Assembly (NCBI GenBank): GCA_016271365.2
Contig: CM057456.1
Coordinates: forward strand, 664,233,501-664,297,500
Length of the DNA stretch: 64,000 nucleotides
Source of the DNA: Neoceratodus forsteri
Taxonomy: Eukaryota; Chordata; Ceratodontiformes; Ceratodontidae
Direction of reading: 5' to 3'
Below, in pieces: positions 23,292 through 33,979 of the stretch (positions are counted from its first letter, which is position 1; each line of letters opens with the position of its first letter). A model generated the notes under the pieces. That model had not been told where the DNA came from. It did not search any database and saw only the letters and a list, made by a program, of their open reading frames with translations. The translations under genes and the position numbers were made by a program.

Positions 23292-23423
23292 GCAGTAATA
23301 CCGGACAGGGTGAGTGGTATTGGCAAGCGGGCATAATGAGGCCTGACACTGCAGGCAGAGGGTCTTATAGCCCTTGGAAGGTCCAGTATTGCCAATACCA
23401 CTCACCCTGGAGAGTATTATTGC
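23292..23423. repeat. Foldback MITE, 35-bp arms (family with 59442-59604)
   Basis: Left arm 23292-23326 and right arm 23389-23423 pair. CAGGGTGAGTGGTATTGGCA is exactly repeated as its reverse complement TGCCAATACCACTCACCCTG. The outer ends GCAGTAATAC and GTATTATTGC also pair. The loop is about 62 bases. The left arm matches that of 59442-59604 in order and composition. Confidence 0.85.
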
Positions 23424-25880
23424 ACTTAGAAAATGGGCACAGTATTTTTCTTTATGTTTGAAAACAATATTCTTTATGTTTATATGTGAAAATTTTTGTG
23501 TTTTGATGTTTTTGTTCATTAAATAGTTCCTCTGCCTCCATTTGCATGCTGCTTTTTTTGTAACCCAAGGATGTATGCCCTAATGGAGTCTCCAGAGTTC
23601 TCACTTCTCTGAGTTGGTTGTCTTGGTTTGGTGCCCCATACTGGAATTAATTTGTAATTGTTTTTGTTAAGTGTTTACTATTTAGACATACATTCTCTGC
23701 TTTATTTTATTTATATTATTACTGATGGAGTCTATCAGAGAAGTGGTTGTGGCGGTGGTCAGGGGAGTCTGTCGGAGGCGCGGTTGAGGAGGTCTGGTGA
23801 TTTAGGAGGGAGTGAATGAATAGCAAACTTGCTGTGGAGAGGTACTTTTTTTTTAGCCTTTGTTCTGAAATGTGGTGTTAAAAGGGGCACAGTTTTAAAA
23901 AACACAGTAAGTCTGTTGGGAGAATTGGCAGTGGTGAGCAGGGCAGGCTGAGGCATTGTGGATCCCTGTACTATGGACGGAAGGTTTGTTGATTTTCTTA
24001 AGAGAGTCATTGAATTTAATATCACCATTTCTTTCTCTCACTTGCCAGTGACAAACACTCACAAAAAATAAAGGACTAAACATGGATACATTTGGGAGGG
24101 CTGTATGGTGGTAATGAAGCTGCTATCCCTACAAATCTCAAGCAGCTACGTTTTTAGGAGCAAGTGATCGGCCAGCTGGAGGAGGGAGGTGAGTCACATG
24201 TCAAAGAATTACTGGCATGTAAAAAACAAATACAAAACACACACGCACAAAAAACTGTGAAAAGGGAAACAGGGAGCTTGTGTGCGGTTTCCTGAGGCAG
24301 CTGTCACTGACCTACTAAGCATTGGGGGGGCCAGTATCTCTTGCTATGTGAGAGAAAAAAATGGTGGCATTTTCAAATTGAGTGGGGTGCTTTCACCCAA
24401 TGGGCAAGCAGGGTGGACACAATGATTCTTGAATGACTGGAGGAGCACCATAGGCTGGCGCGTTTTATTTAGAGGGCTCTCACTGTTACATAATGTTCCC
24501 CTGCGAACTGATCAGAGTTCTTGAATTTAGAAGCCCATTTTCTAATAATTTTTAATTTTCCTTTAGGCAGTCAAATACTTCTTGTCCTTTCATTTTGCAA
24601 GTGTTTACCTTAATTTTGGATCTTAAAGCCTTCCGAAATTGAGTTGACATCCTGCTATAGTAGCATTTTATGAAAGGAGTCATGCCAAATAATCTGAAAT
24701 CAGGCTTCCTAGCCATATAATGGCATCAACATCTTAAAGTGGTCAGCGAAAACAGTAAACACAAAAGTATACACGTACAGTGCCTTGTTTTGCATATTGG
24801 GCTGGATTAAGGATACTTACCGCTGGTGGTGTTACGGAAGTATCAGCACACTGCTGGTTGGCAAGCATTGACTGATACAGGACTGGCTTGGGAGCCTTGC
24901 TACAGGACAGTACCATAAACAGAAAGCAGTCCAGAATACAGGGTGCTAGTGTACAAGTGCCACATCAGAGGGAGGGGGCACTGGGCTTATGGGAGAGCAG
25001 CATGCAGTTAAGGGTCAAAAAGCAGACACGTACAGTAATTAAGTTGAGTGGAAAACCAGCTTTGATGCCCCCAGCTATTGGAACATCAGCATTCCCAGCC
25101 CCATGCACTCACGAATATGGTGCAGGCGATCCAGCAACAGCGATGCCAGTGGTATGGAATCACCAACGCTGACATCGGTTGTGTACCTCTCCAGAATTAT
25201 TACCTGTGCTGCATGTGCGAGCATCCACTGGGGTGACCACCCAAATATCAAGTATCCACAACACCTGCACATTGCCTCCCGGAGACCCATAATGCCATGT
25301 ACAGCCTGCAGCCTGCTTCATGCTCAGCCTGATGCTGCTTGATACTATCAGGTGTCCTGAACGTGTATCTGGGGAAGTGGTAGCTTTAGGAATGCCATAC
25401 AATATGGCACTAGGTTAGGGCTTAATGAGTCTAGCCCATTGTCTCAGTTTGGTGTTCAGGGATTTGCTGCAGTACAGTCAAACAGAAGGCACAGTACAAC
25501 ATCTATGGTCATTTCTGTTACTCTATGAATGCCCTTCAAGACCTTAACATTTTTCAGCTTCTAATGCAGTAGGACATCAGATCAATGGCCAATAATATAG
25601 ATTCTGATCCAGGACCATCAAACAGGGGAACATACATCCCAGTACGGGGTCCTTTTTCACAAAGTGCAAAACAAGCATCCATGAGAAATGCAGTTCAGAT
25701 TAGGTGCCAAAGCTGGATCATGTAAAGTGGTGCCTTAAACAAAATATGTTCTGTATTCCACATTGGGAGAATTTTCGTAACAGGGACTCACTCTTCTGAT
25801 GGGACGGACTATACCTCAGCAGAAGAGGGAATACTTTGTTGGGTAGATCTACAGTTTCAGTGATAAATAAACATTTAAAC
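23424..25880. other. No gene seen
   Basis: Mixed composition with short open frames only. The 25060-25420 part has overlapping open frames of about 80 codons on both strands, but I recognise no domain in either. Confidence 0.4.
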
Positions 25881-26325
25881 TAAAAAACACGGAAGAGAAT
25901 GGGCTAGTTTCTAATTCTCTTAGTATGGGTAAGATTAATAATACTGGTAGATCTTGTAATGTACTGTCATTTAATGCTAGATCCCTGAACAATCTTAATT
26001 TGTCAGATTTGGAAGCCAAATGTATCTTGCTTGACCTTAGTATAGTTGCCATAACTGAAACATGGTGGGATCCCTCTTTGGCATGGTCCAGGCAAATTCC
26101 TAATATTAAACTCTATCATAAGGACTGAGCAGATAAAATAGGAGGTGGAGTGTGCCTCTATGTTAGATATGACATTCCCTCACATGAGATTCAAATAGAA
26201 ACAAATACAGAATCCCTTTGGGTCTCCATTCAATTTGGAAAAACATCCAAAACTCACACTAGGTGTATGCTATAGACCACCAACTGTAGATATACAGTAC
26301 ACCACTGACATAATACATATCATTA

Positions 26326-26400
26326 GAAAGGGACCTGGGGATAGTCATATGAAAGGGACCTGGGGGTAGTCATTTGAAAGGGACCTGGGGGTAGTCATAT
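26326..26400 (+). repeat. 25-bp direct repeat, three copies, at the CR1 5' truncation point
   Basis: GAAAGGGACCTGGGGRTAGT plus CATAT/CATTT occurs at 26326, 26351 and 26376, exactly 25 bases apart. It encodes the first eight residues of the truncated CR1 and is single in other CR1 copies. Confidence 0.95.
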
Positions 26401-27102
26401 CAGATGACCTAAAGGTGGGCAAGCAATGTGAGAGGGCAGCAAGGAGGGCTGGGGGATACTGGGATGCATAGGGAGAGGCATCACCAGTAGAAAACAGGAA
26501 GTTATTATCCCTCTCTACAAACAGTTGGTGAGACCCCATCTGGAGTACTGCGTGCAGTTCTGGAGATGCAATCTCCGCAAGGATATAGACAGAATGGAGG
26601 CTGTCCAGACGACGGCAACTAAAATGGTGCAGAGTCTGCACCGGAAGACATATGAAGAGAGACTAAAGGAGCTGAATATGTATAGCCTATAGGAAAGGAG
26701 GGAGAGGGGGGACATGATAGAAACTTTCAAGTATCTCAAGGGAATCAACAAAGTCCAAGAGGGTAGCATCTTTCAAAAAAAGAGGTGTGCAAGAACAAGG
26801 GGGCACAATTTGAAGATAGAAGGGGTGCGGCTCAGAGGTAATTTAAGGAAGTATTTTTTCACAGAGAGGTTGTGGATGCATGGAACGGCCTTCTGGAGGA
26901 GGTTGTGGAGTCAAAAACAGTGGTGAAATTCAAGCATGCATGGGACAGTCATAAGGCAATTCTAGGGGGTTGGGGTAGGAAGAAGTAGGCTGCTGGTTAA
27001 CTAGGATCTCCAGCTTATCCATTAGGTAGGGAAATTGGCAGACTGGGTGGGCCACGCGGTCCTTATCTGCCGTCAAAATCTATGTTTCTATGTTCTATGT
27101 TT
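26326..27102 (+). mobile_element. 5'-truncated CR1 copy, flanked by CATTA
   Basis: The C-terminal part of CR1 ORF2, beginning at ERDLGVV with the first 25 bases triplicated, then DDLKVGKQCERAARR, a stop-bearing region, KDIDRMEAV-like sequence, DMIETFKYLKGINKV and TRGHNLKIEG (about 26800). A 3' UTR ends in TCTATGTTTCTATGTTCTATG. The probable target-site duplication is CATTA at 26321-26325 and 27104-27108. The same CR1 group supplies the element at 1-4430. Confidence 0.8.
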
Positions 27103-28065
27103 CCATTACGGATATGGCCCACAAAGGTGATATTCTCATTTTAGGAGACTTTAACATGCCTGGTATTGTTTGGAATTCCTTGTCAGCAACAAACAACCAT
27201 GAAAAACTACTTATAACATCTATCATGGATCTGGGACTGTATCAGTTAATAAGTCAACCTACTAGAGGAAAGAATATACTTGATTCAGTTATAACTAATG
27301 TTGAATACAAATTCACAGATACAGGTATTATTGCCCCCATTGGGAATAGTGATCATAACTCAATATTTTTCAGTATTCCAATTTGAATTCCTAAGATCAT
27401 AAATAATACTACATATAAGGATTACAATAAAGCAAATTGTACACAAGAAAAAGGGACTGAATGTAATAAATTGGGATGAATTATTTAGGGACAAGCCTAT
27501 AAATAATGCATATGAGGACCTAGTACATATTATACAGTATTTAGAGAAAATGTATGTTCCAGCCCAAACTAAATATAATAACAAGGGTAAAGTACCTGTA
27601 TGGTTTAGTAAATCAATTAATAAACTAATAACATCCAAAGAACCAGGCAGGCGTACTGAGTGGAGTACCACTCGTTTCCAGACGTGACCTGGGGTAGGTG
27701 GGGGATAGGGGAACATTGATTCTTACATGCAGTACAGATAAATACAGTGGTGAGCACATGCTGCTTAAAACATACAGTATAAAATATTTACATAGTGAAT
27801 AGTTTACAGCCAGAGGGCTGTGGAACAGCTGACAGAGGACACTTTTTCATAAGATTTACATTTTGTACTGTACCTAATTGACGTGGAACCTTTGTAAAAG
27901 AGCCTCTGGCTCAAAGGTAGTAATTCCTAGAACAATAAACTAAACTAAACATTTTCACAACACTTGAGAACAGAGCAGCAAATTAACCTTTCGAGTCCTA
28001 CAGTGTAGCAGATGAGATTTGGCATGACTACCGGTTAGCAGTAAACCGCTGGCTAGTGCTTATGG

Positions 28066-31000
28066 CTACTGTGTGCATGTGCATGTGGCATGGAAGTGTG
28101 CAAAGAGTAGTGGACTGAGATGCCCAGGGTTCGTGGAGCTCCTGATATCAGCAGACAAGTCATTCCATAGTTTGAACATGCAATACTTGAAAGCCGATTG
28201 ACCCTTGGTGGTATGCATGAAAGGGACTTGGAGAAGCCTGGAGTCATTGCTTCTGAGAGAGTAGGAAGGGGAAGGCTGAGCCGATATGGCAGAATTGAGA
28301 TAAGGGGGAAGGGTTTGTGACCAGAATTTGGTGATGAACATGGAGCAGTGGATCTGTCTGCAGGGCGTGAGTGAGAGCAGTGCTTGGTCCCTGTACAGAT
28401 CACAGTGGTGGGTCATTTGGGGGCAATCCAGGACAAAGCAACAGAAGGAGTGGAAAATAGTGTCCAGGCTGGCCAGGATAGATAGGTGTGCTGCACCATA
28501 AACCACATCCCCATAATCAAGTATCGGCAGGATCATTTTTTGAACAATTTCCCTCTGCTCCTGTTTGGGCATGCAGTCCTTATTCTGAAATAGAGCACCA
28601 AGTTTCGGGTGCAACTTATTGTGTAAGGATTCAATATGGGTGGAGAAATCAGGTATTGGTCAAGCCAGACTCTCAGGTATCTGAATGAGGTGCAGGACTC
28701 AAGGGGGGCCCCATCTAGTGTAAGGAATGGTGGGTGTGACGCTAGGCGGGAGAGTCGCGAATGCAACCCAAAAGTGAGTGTGATGGTTTTTTTCATATGT
28801 AGGGATAGCTGGTTGGACAGGAGCCAATTCTGAATGGCATTGAAATTCTGCTGAAGCACATTTGACACCACCCCAGTGGAAGGGCCGGAGGCATACAGTA
28901 TGGTGTCGTCTGCGTACATTTGGATGGATGAGAGTGTGCAGGTCTATGGGAGGTCATTTAGGAATATTGAAAAAAGCAGAGGTCCCAGGACTGAGCCTTG
29001 GGGGACCCCCCATATTGATTGGTAGGGGGGAAGACATGTGAGGGCCAATTTTCACTGATTGATATCTGCCTACCAGGTAGGCATGGAACCAGCTAGTAGC
29101 ATGGTCTGAGAGGCCAGCCCCAGTTAGTTTTGCTAGTAGCTTAGGGTTGGAGATGGCATCAAAAGCCTTGGCCAGGTCAATGAAAATGGCTGAGGTGGTA
29201 TGCCCTTTGTCCATTCCAGTCAGGGTGTCATCGGTGATTCTTAATAGGGAGGCAATGGTAGAGTGAGACTTTCAGAACCCAGACTGACATGGGGTGAAGA
29301 AAGAGATTGTGTCTAGCAAATAAGAAAGTTGGTCAAGTGTGAGGTATTCCTGAATTTTAGCCAGTATTGGAAGAAGGGAGATGGGGCAGTAATTACCCGG
29401 CGTAGAGGGGTCTCCGCCCTTAGGGAGGGGGATAACAGTTGCATGTTTCCAGTCGGCTGGGATTTTGGCCTTTGAGAAGGAGAGGTTAAGAAGATCGGCT
29501 AGTGGAGTGGCTATGCTAGGAGCAGATAAGTGAAACAATTTGGCATCCAGGCCTGATGGACATTTACCTTTGTTGGGCTTGAGTGAAGTCAGTACTTGTA
29601 GCACTTCGGCCGAGGTTACTGGATGGAAGGAGAAACTGGGGGCGTGTGTTGGGTTAAAAGATTTCAGTGGGGTACATGGTGTGGGTGAGGTAGATAGGTG
29701 ATTGGATAGGAGAGACGCTGTGCAGCTAGTGAAGAAAGTATTGAAGGCAGCAGCTACTTCACCAGGGACAGTGATGGCCAAACCTAGGATGGATAGGGTC
29801 GGAGTTGGAGGTTGGATGGGGGGGAGGAGGGATTTGAGAGTTTTCCAGAAATTGCTGGGGTGGTTGATGTTTGAGTTTAAAGCCGACATGAAGTAGCTCT
29901 TTTTTGCCTGACGTATCAATTTGGTGCAGTAGCTGCGGAGGGTACGATATCTTTGTAGGGATTCTTGGGAGCATGCAAGTTTATGTTTAATCCAAGCCTG
30001 ATCTCTGGTGCGGCAGCCGCTAATGAGATCTGCAGAGACCCAAGGAAGGTGGGACCCTCTTACTCGTGTGCTTCTTAGAGGGGCATGTTTATCCCAGACT
30101 GTGAGAAACCTGGCCTTAAATGTTTCATAAGCGTAGTCAATCTAGGGTGCTTTTGGTATGAAGGACCAGTCAATATGAGCCAGGTCATAGAGGAGCGCAG
30201 ATAGAGATAAGGATTGGTAAGACCTCATGAGAATCGTCCTAGAGAGGGGTTTTGCAGGTCTGTGCACTTTCCTGATCATGTATATCATGTGATGGTCACT
30301 TAGGGAGTCAGGGAGGAGACCAGCACTAATGATTCTGTGAGGGTGGGAAGTGAGGGCCCAGTCCAGGAGGGAGTGGTTGGGTGTTTTCAGGTTTAGCCAA
30401 GTGGGTTGGGAGATTTGCTGGGAAAGGTTTAGTGCATTTATTTTGGTACTTAGTTCGGCACCGTCTTTTGCTAGCCAGTTGAAATTGAAATTGCCAAGGA
30501 TATGGAGTTCCCCAGCTGTGGCAGTATACTTTAGTGAGGCCAGGTGTTCTAGGACACTGGGCAGGGGGGTACTAGGGGTGCAGTAGGATCCCACAACGTA
30601 TACAGGAGCTGAGTAAGGCAGTGCAAGTTTGATTACTAAGGACTCTATATGGGGTGATGGAGTGGGGATTTGGACCAGGGTGAACTGTAACCTGGAGGAG
30701 ATAAACATGGCAATACCTCCCCCCCTTTTTTTGCCTAGATGGTCTTGCCTGATCACTGCATAGCCAGGGATGGCTATAGCAGAGCACATGTGGTGTGGCT
30801 TTAGCCAGGTCTCTGATAGAATGAGGATGTCTGGGCACAGAGATAGAACAGTAAGTTGCAGTTCTAGTAGTTTTTTCAGGAGGCTGCAGATGTTTAGATG
30901 CAGTAGTTGGAGGCCCTTAGGGAGGCTCATTTGAGTGTGGGGACTGGGAGGGGTGGGACCTGGGTTTGCTTTGATGTCACCTGCCAGTAGAAGAAGCAGT

Positions 31001-31200
31001 GTGAGAATGATTTTGGTATTGAGCCAGGCATGTCTGGTCGAGCAAAGGGAAGGGGGTGCCTTAAGGGTGGGTGCAGTGGCAGAAGTTGCTATGTTACATA
31101 GAACAGTTTGCCCTGGGAAAAAGGAGGGAGGAAGAATGGTAGCTCCGAGCTCCCAATTTTGCGCTGGTCCGTGTGTGAGGTGTTGTGGGAAAGTGGTTGA
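28066..31200 (-). pseudogene. LINE-A ORF2: 2A-like motif, endonuclease, reverse transcriptase
   Basis: A hydrophobic stretch (IILTLLLLLAGD) runs into GDIKANPGP and then the endonuclease: LHLNICSLLKK, ILILSETWLKPHH, GGGIAMFIS, ELHILGNFNFNW (GDFN changed to GNFN), NHSLLDWALTSHP and the catalytic SDHHMIY. The RT has PSGLDAKLF, KHATVIPLPKGGDPS, NYCPISLLPIL, motif A AIFIDLAKAFDA, motif B GVPQGSVLGPLLFSIF (in a shifted frame near 29000) and motif C MYADDTILYA (28919). The C-terminal part has FRYLRVWLDQ and ILPILDYGDVVY. The endonuclease frame is open over 260 codons from 30930. Between 30142 and 29919 and after 29270 the frame breaks. It needs only a few repairs compared with its neighbours, so it is a relatively young copy. 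Confidence 0.8.
30955..30981 (-). other. 2A-like motif GDIKANPGP in LINE-A
   Basis: In frame with the endonuclease and directly after a leucine run. The 2A consensus ends D-V/I-E-x-N-P-G-P; here E is K. In 2A peptides the ribosome skips the Gly-Pro bond, separating the upstream peptide. Such motifs are known in N-termini of some non-LTR retrotransposons. Whether this variant is active is unknown. Confidence 0.65.
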
Positions 31201-31299
31201 GTGGGGGACGTGGGGGCAGGGGCGTTATTTCAGCAAAATCATAGGGGTTGCAAGGTGGGGGGGGCATGATGTGGGCAGGGCCATGGTGTGGACGGGGCC

Positions 31300-32210
31300 A
31301 GAGAGGGTGGCATTTGTCAATATGACATAGAGCTAGTTACCAGTTCTGTACCTTGGCAGATGTTGCCCACCATCATTATGTTGTTTTAGTGCTATGTTGT
31401 TCATTTAAGTTTTTATTTTCCTATCTCTGTGTCATTATTGTCTCCAGGAGAGTGGTTTGCCCACAGCTGAGGGTGGGTGTGGCACATTTGGGAGGGCCTT
31501 GGGGCATTCAGGGGAGCTTCATGGGAGGGACTTGGGGTATTCATGGGGGACTCCATGTGGATTGGGCGGTGTGTGCATTGTGCACTGGAAGTACAATTGT
31601 ATTGGGTTCCTGCCTGTGTGGCCTGTGTGGGATGGGTGTTGCTGCCATGTTGGTGCCTCTGTTGATGGCAGTTCAGAATTGCCCAGGTGCTGCTCGCCTG
31701 GCAGAGAGCTGTACCATCCATATCAGTCCCACACCTATGTGCCTGTGCACCTGCCGGGAGTTCCCCGTCATGGTGCTTGTTGTGTGTCCCATGTGTGCCC
31801 ATGGTGGGACAGACAGTTTTGCATCATCCTCCTCCTTCCACAGTATCCTGCTCTGTCTGGGAACCACTACATGCCATGGTGTGAAGCTGCTTAAGGAAGC
31901 CCTCTACCTGCTGCAAGTATATGCACCTCACGACTGTGCCTGGCTGTCATACCTGGCTTCATGAATGCACATTCCGGGGTACTGCACATGATGCTACGTG
32001 GACATGCACCTTGGACACACAGTGCATGGATTGCCTACATGTGTCTGCATGCATGGTTCTTGCATGCCTGCTGGGTGTGCCATGCTTGCCACTCACACAT
32101 ATGCCCTTTCGTGTGCGTGTTGCCCAACCTTGTGCATGCCACTTAGGCTTCATGCATTGGGCCCACAGTTTGTCCCTCAGTAACATCACTGGAGACTAAG
32201 AGGGAGAGAG
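31300..32210. other. No gene recognised; TG/CA-rich
   Basis: Long overlapping open frames on both strands (up to 203 codons at 31353-31964) come from the CpG-poor, TG-rich composition. I see no domain, no codon pattern and no homologous copy in the window. Confidence 0.35.
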
Positions 32211-32214
32211 GTGT

Positions 32215-32365
32215 CATTATAGAGACATAGAAGTTTCTGAGAGGAATAAACAAAGTGCCCTCCTCAGATCTGTTCATCAGGATTTACAACTCCAGTACCA
32301 GAGACACGAGTGGAAACTGAGGGAGGGAGCTTCAGGAGCGAGCTCAGGAAACACTATTTTTTTTT
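32215..32365 (+). pseudogene. CR1-like ORF2 C-terminal fragment
   Basis: The translation reads KFLRGINKVPSSDLF, then a TRDTSG piece with a stop. This corresponds to the FKYLKGINKV...TRGH region of CR1 ORF2 (compare 26730-26800). It is about 45 codons and isolated. Confidence 0.5.
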
Positions 32366-32545
32366 CTTTACCAGGAGAGACACACTAAGCAGAAACCTTG
32401 TTTACATGTGCGACCTTGGAGCACAAGAAAGTTAAGTGACTTGCTCAGGGTCACACAGTATGCAAGTGGGGGCTGTGGGATTCAAACCCAGGTTTCCAGG
32501 TTTGCAGCTCAGAGCCTTTAACCACTGTGCTACACTGCCTACCAT
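32350..32545 (-). mobile_element. tRNA-derived SINE of MIR/CORE-SINE type
   Basis: On the minus strand from about 32545: GTAGCACAGTGGTTAA (A-box-like, 32533-32518), then about 30 bases later GGTTTGAATCCCA (B-box-like, 32490-32477), then ACTGTGTGACCCTGAGCAAG and TCACTTAACTTTC. That order (A box, B box, TGTGTGACC-TGGGCAAGT-CACTTAAC) is the MIR-type body. It ends in an A-run on the minus strand (T-run at 32357-32366). RNA polymerase III would read such promoters in an active copy. Confidence 0.8.
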
Positions 32546-32549
32546 TTTA

Positions 32550-33453
32550 TGGAAAGGGTAGTGGAACAGAGCCCACCTAATAGTCAAACGATTGACTGCA
32601 ACATGCCTACATCCTGTGCTCATCAGTCTGTCCTTTGTTTAAACCTAAGTACTGTTAAATACTCAATTCTACCATTTTTTTAAAAAAAGAAAGAAAACAT
32701 GCTATTTTCTCCAGAAACACCCAAGGCTTTCTAATATTACTTTCTCAAAGTGTTTATAAAAAAATTCTTTAAGGTTTTTACTAAAAAGAAACCTTATAAA
32801 CCATATTTCATTTTACTTTTATATCAAACTGAAAGCCACATCCAGTTTTATGTTTTATTTGTGATTTTCTGCTTCACTTAAGGGTTGTATCATAGACTAA
32901 CCTGCCAGGAAAAAACATTCATAAATGCTTGTTCCATTAGCTGGTACTGAAATTACAAAAACGTTTTTTATCATTAATACTATTTTCGCTGTTATGAAGT
33001 GGAATCTATTTGTTTGACAGCGTGGGACAGCATTTTCTATAAGATGTAAAGGTTTTCTATTATGTAAAGGTGTTTTGTACTTTGTCTTTTGTATTAATTT
33101 GTTTTGATAATTGTAAATAATATCACTGACACAAAGTGTAACCTGTCAATCATGTGACATCACTTTTATGAGACGATTTACAATAACTTGTCTGTTTCCC
33201 CATCACTTGATGAAGCCTTGACAGGTGAAGCACTGGGCTTCCTATATAGTGACTGCAGTTTCATAGAAGAAATTCAAAAAGTAAAAGCCGCGAATCAACC
33301 TCAGTAACCGGTGCACCCAAATGAACAGCCCACTTGAAAGGTTAATGGAGATCAGACCGAAAGGAGCGCACTCCATGCTACTTATTTAATCTAGTGCTTT
33401 TATGAGGACACTTATCCCGGAAACAAAGTGAAATCACTGAGCTTAAAACACTG
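32550..33453. other. No gene seen
   Basis: AT-rich sequence. No open frame above 60 codons before the Harbinger end at 33454. Confidence 0.45.
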
Positions 33454-33979
33454 GGGGCTGGATATTCAAAAGGGTTGCGCATTGCGCAATAGGGTTGCAC
33501 CAGCACAAGTCAGAAAATGCGCCATTCTGCAATATTCAGCAGGAGGCAGTTACGCCACTGAAAACATGCTGAGCAACAGTGCAATGATAATAAAGGCATG
33601 CACAACCGAGAGGTGGAACCATGATATAAGGCGCGAAAGTGATAGTTCGAAGACTTTAAGTAATGCAACAGTGGAGCAAGCGGAGTTGTGCCATAGCGGA
33701 AATTAGCCAAAATAAAAAGGAGCAAGGAAGAGGCCCAAGAACACAACAGGGAAGTCACATGAGACAGAGGCAGAGACAGGCACAGGGAAACAGGGAGAAA
33801 GCGGGCAGGCCAGGGAAACCACACCACACAAGAGGGGCAAGAGAAGGTGTGTGGGGCCACAGAGAGAGAGGCCAGTAGGTGTACCCGGTGCAGGGGAGGT
33901 AGCAGTCAGGACAGCGGGGGGAACAAAGCAACATCAGCTGGGGGGGAACACAAGCCAGGGACATGGACAGTGCCACCTT

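Larger units (their letters stand above)
25925..27640 (+). pseudogene. LINE 'Q' endonuclease domain, interrupted by a CR1 insertion
   Basis: The endonuclease makes the target nick for reverse transcription. The first part shows LSFNARSLNNL (about 25970), AITETWWDPS (about 26050) and GGGVCLYVRYD (about 26145), with a stop at 26126-26128. A CR1 copy sits at 26326-27102. The second part (27104-27385) has ILILGDFNMPG, LISQPTRG and the catalytic GNSDHNS. The linker VWFSKSIN lies near 27600. If the CR1 and one copy of the CATTA duplication are left out, the frame runs straight through the junction, which shows the endonuclease frame was intact when the CR1 landed. Confidence 0.75.
27641..31217 (-). 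mobile_element. LINE-A, minus strand, same family as LINE-B
   Basis: Read from 31217 down: an open N-terminal region, the NPGP motif (30981-30955), endonuclease (30930-30142), RT (29919-28533), C-terminal region (28614-28066) and 3' UTR (28050-27641). The last 3' bases (CCCAGGTCACG, CTCAGTACGCCTGCCTGGTT on the minus strand) resemble the end of LINE-B (CCCAGGTCGCACC, CTCAGTGCGCCTTTCCTGGT), so the 3' end is close to 27641, though the A-rich tail is absent. The 5' part may continue beyond 41812. Confidence 0.75.

Noticed and set aside
25075..25402. 80-codon minus-strand ORFs as a transposase fragment
   Set aside because: No catalytic or DNA-binding motif could be matched; the opposite strand is equally open.
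31353..31964. 203-codon plus-strand ORF as a gene
   Set aside because: TG-rich, CpG-poor composition gives overlapping ORFs on both strands here; no domain, no splice context, no second copy.
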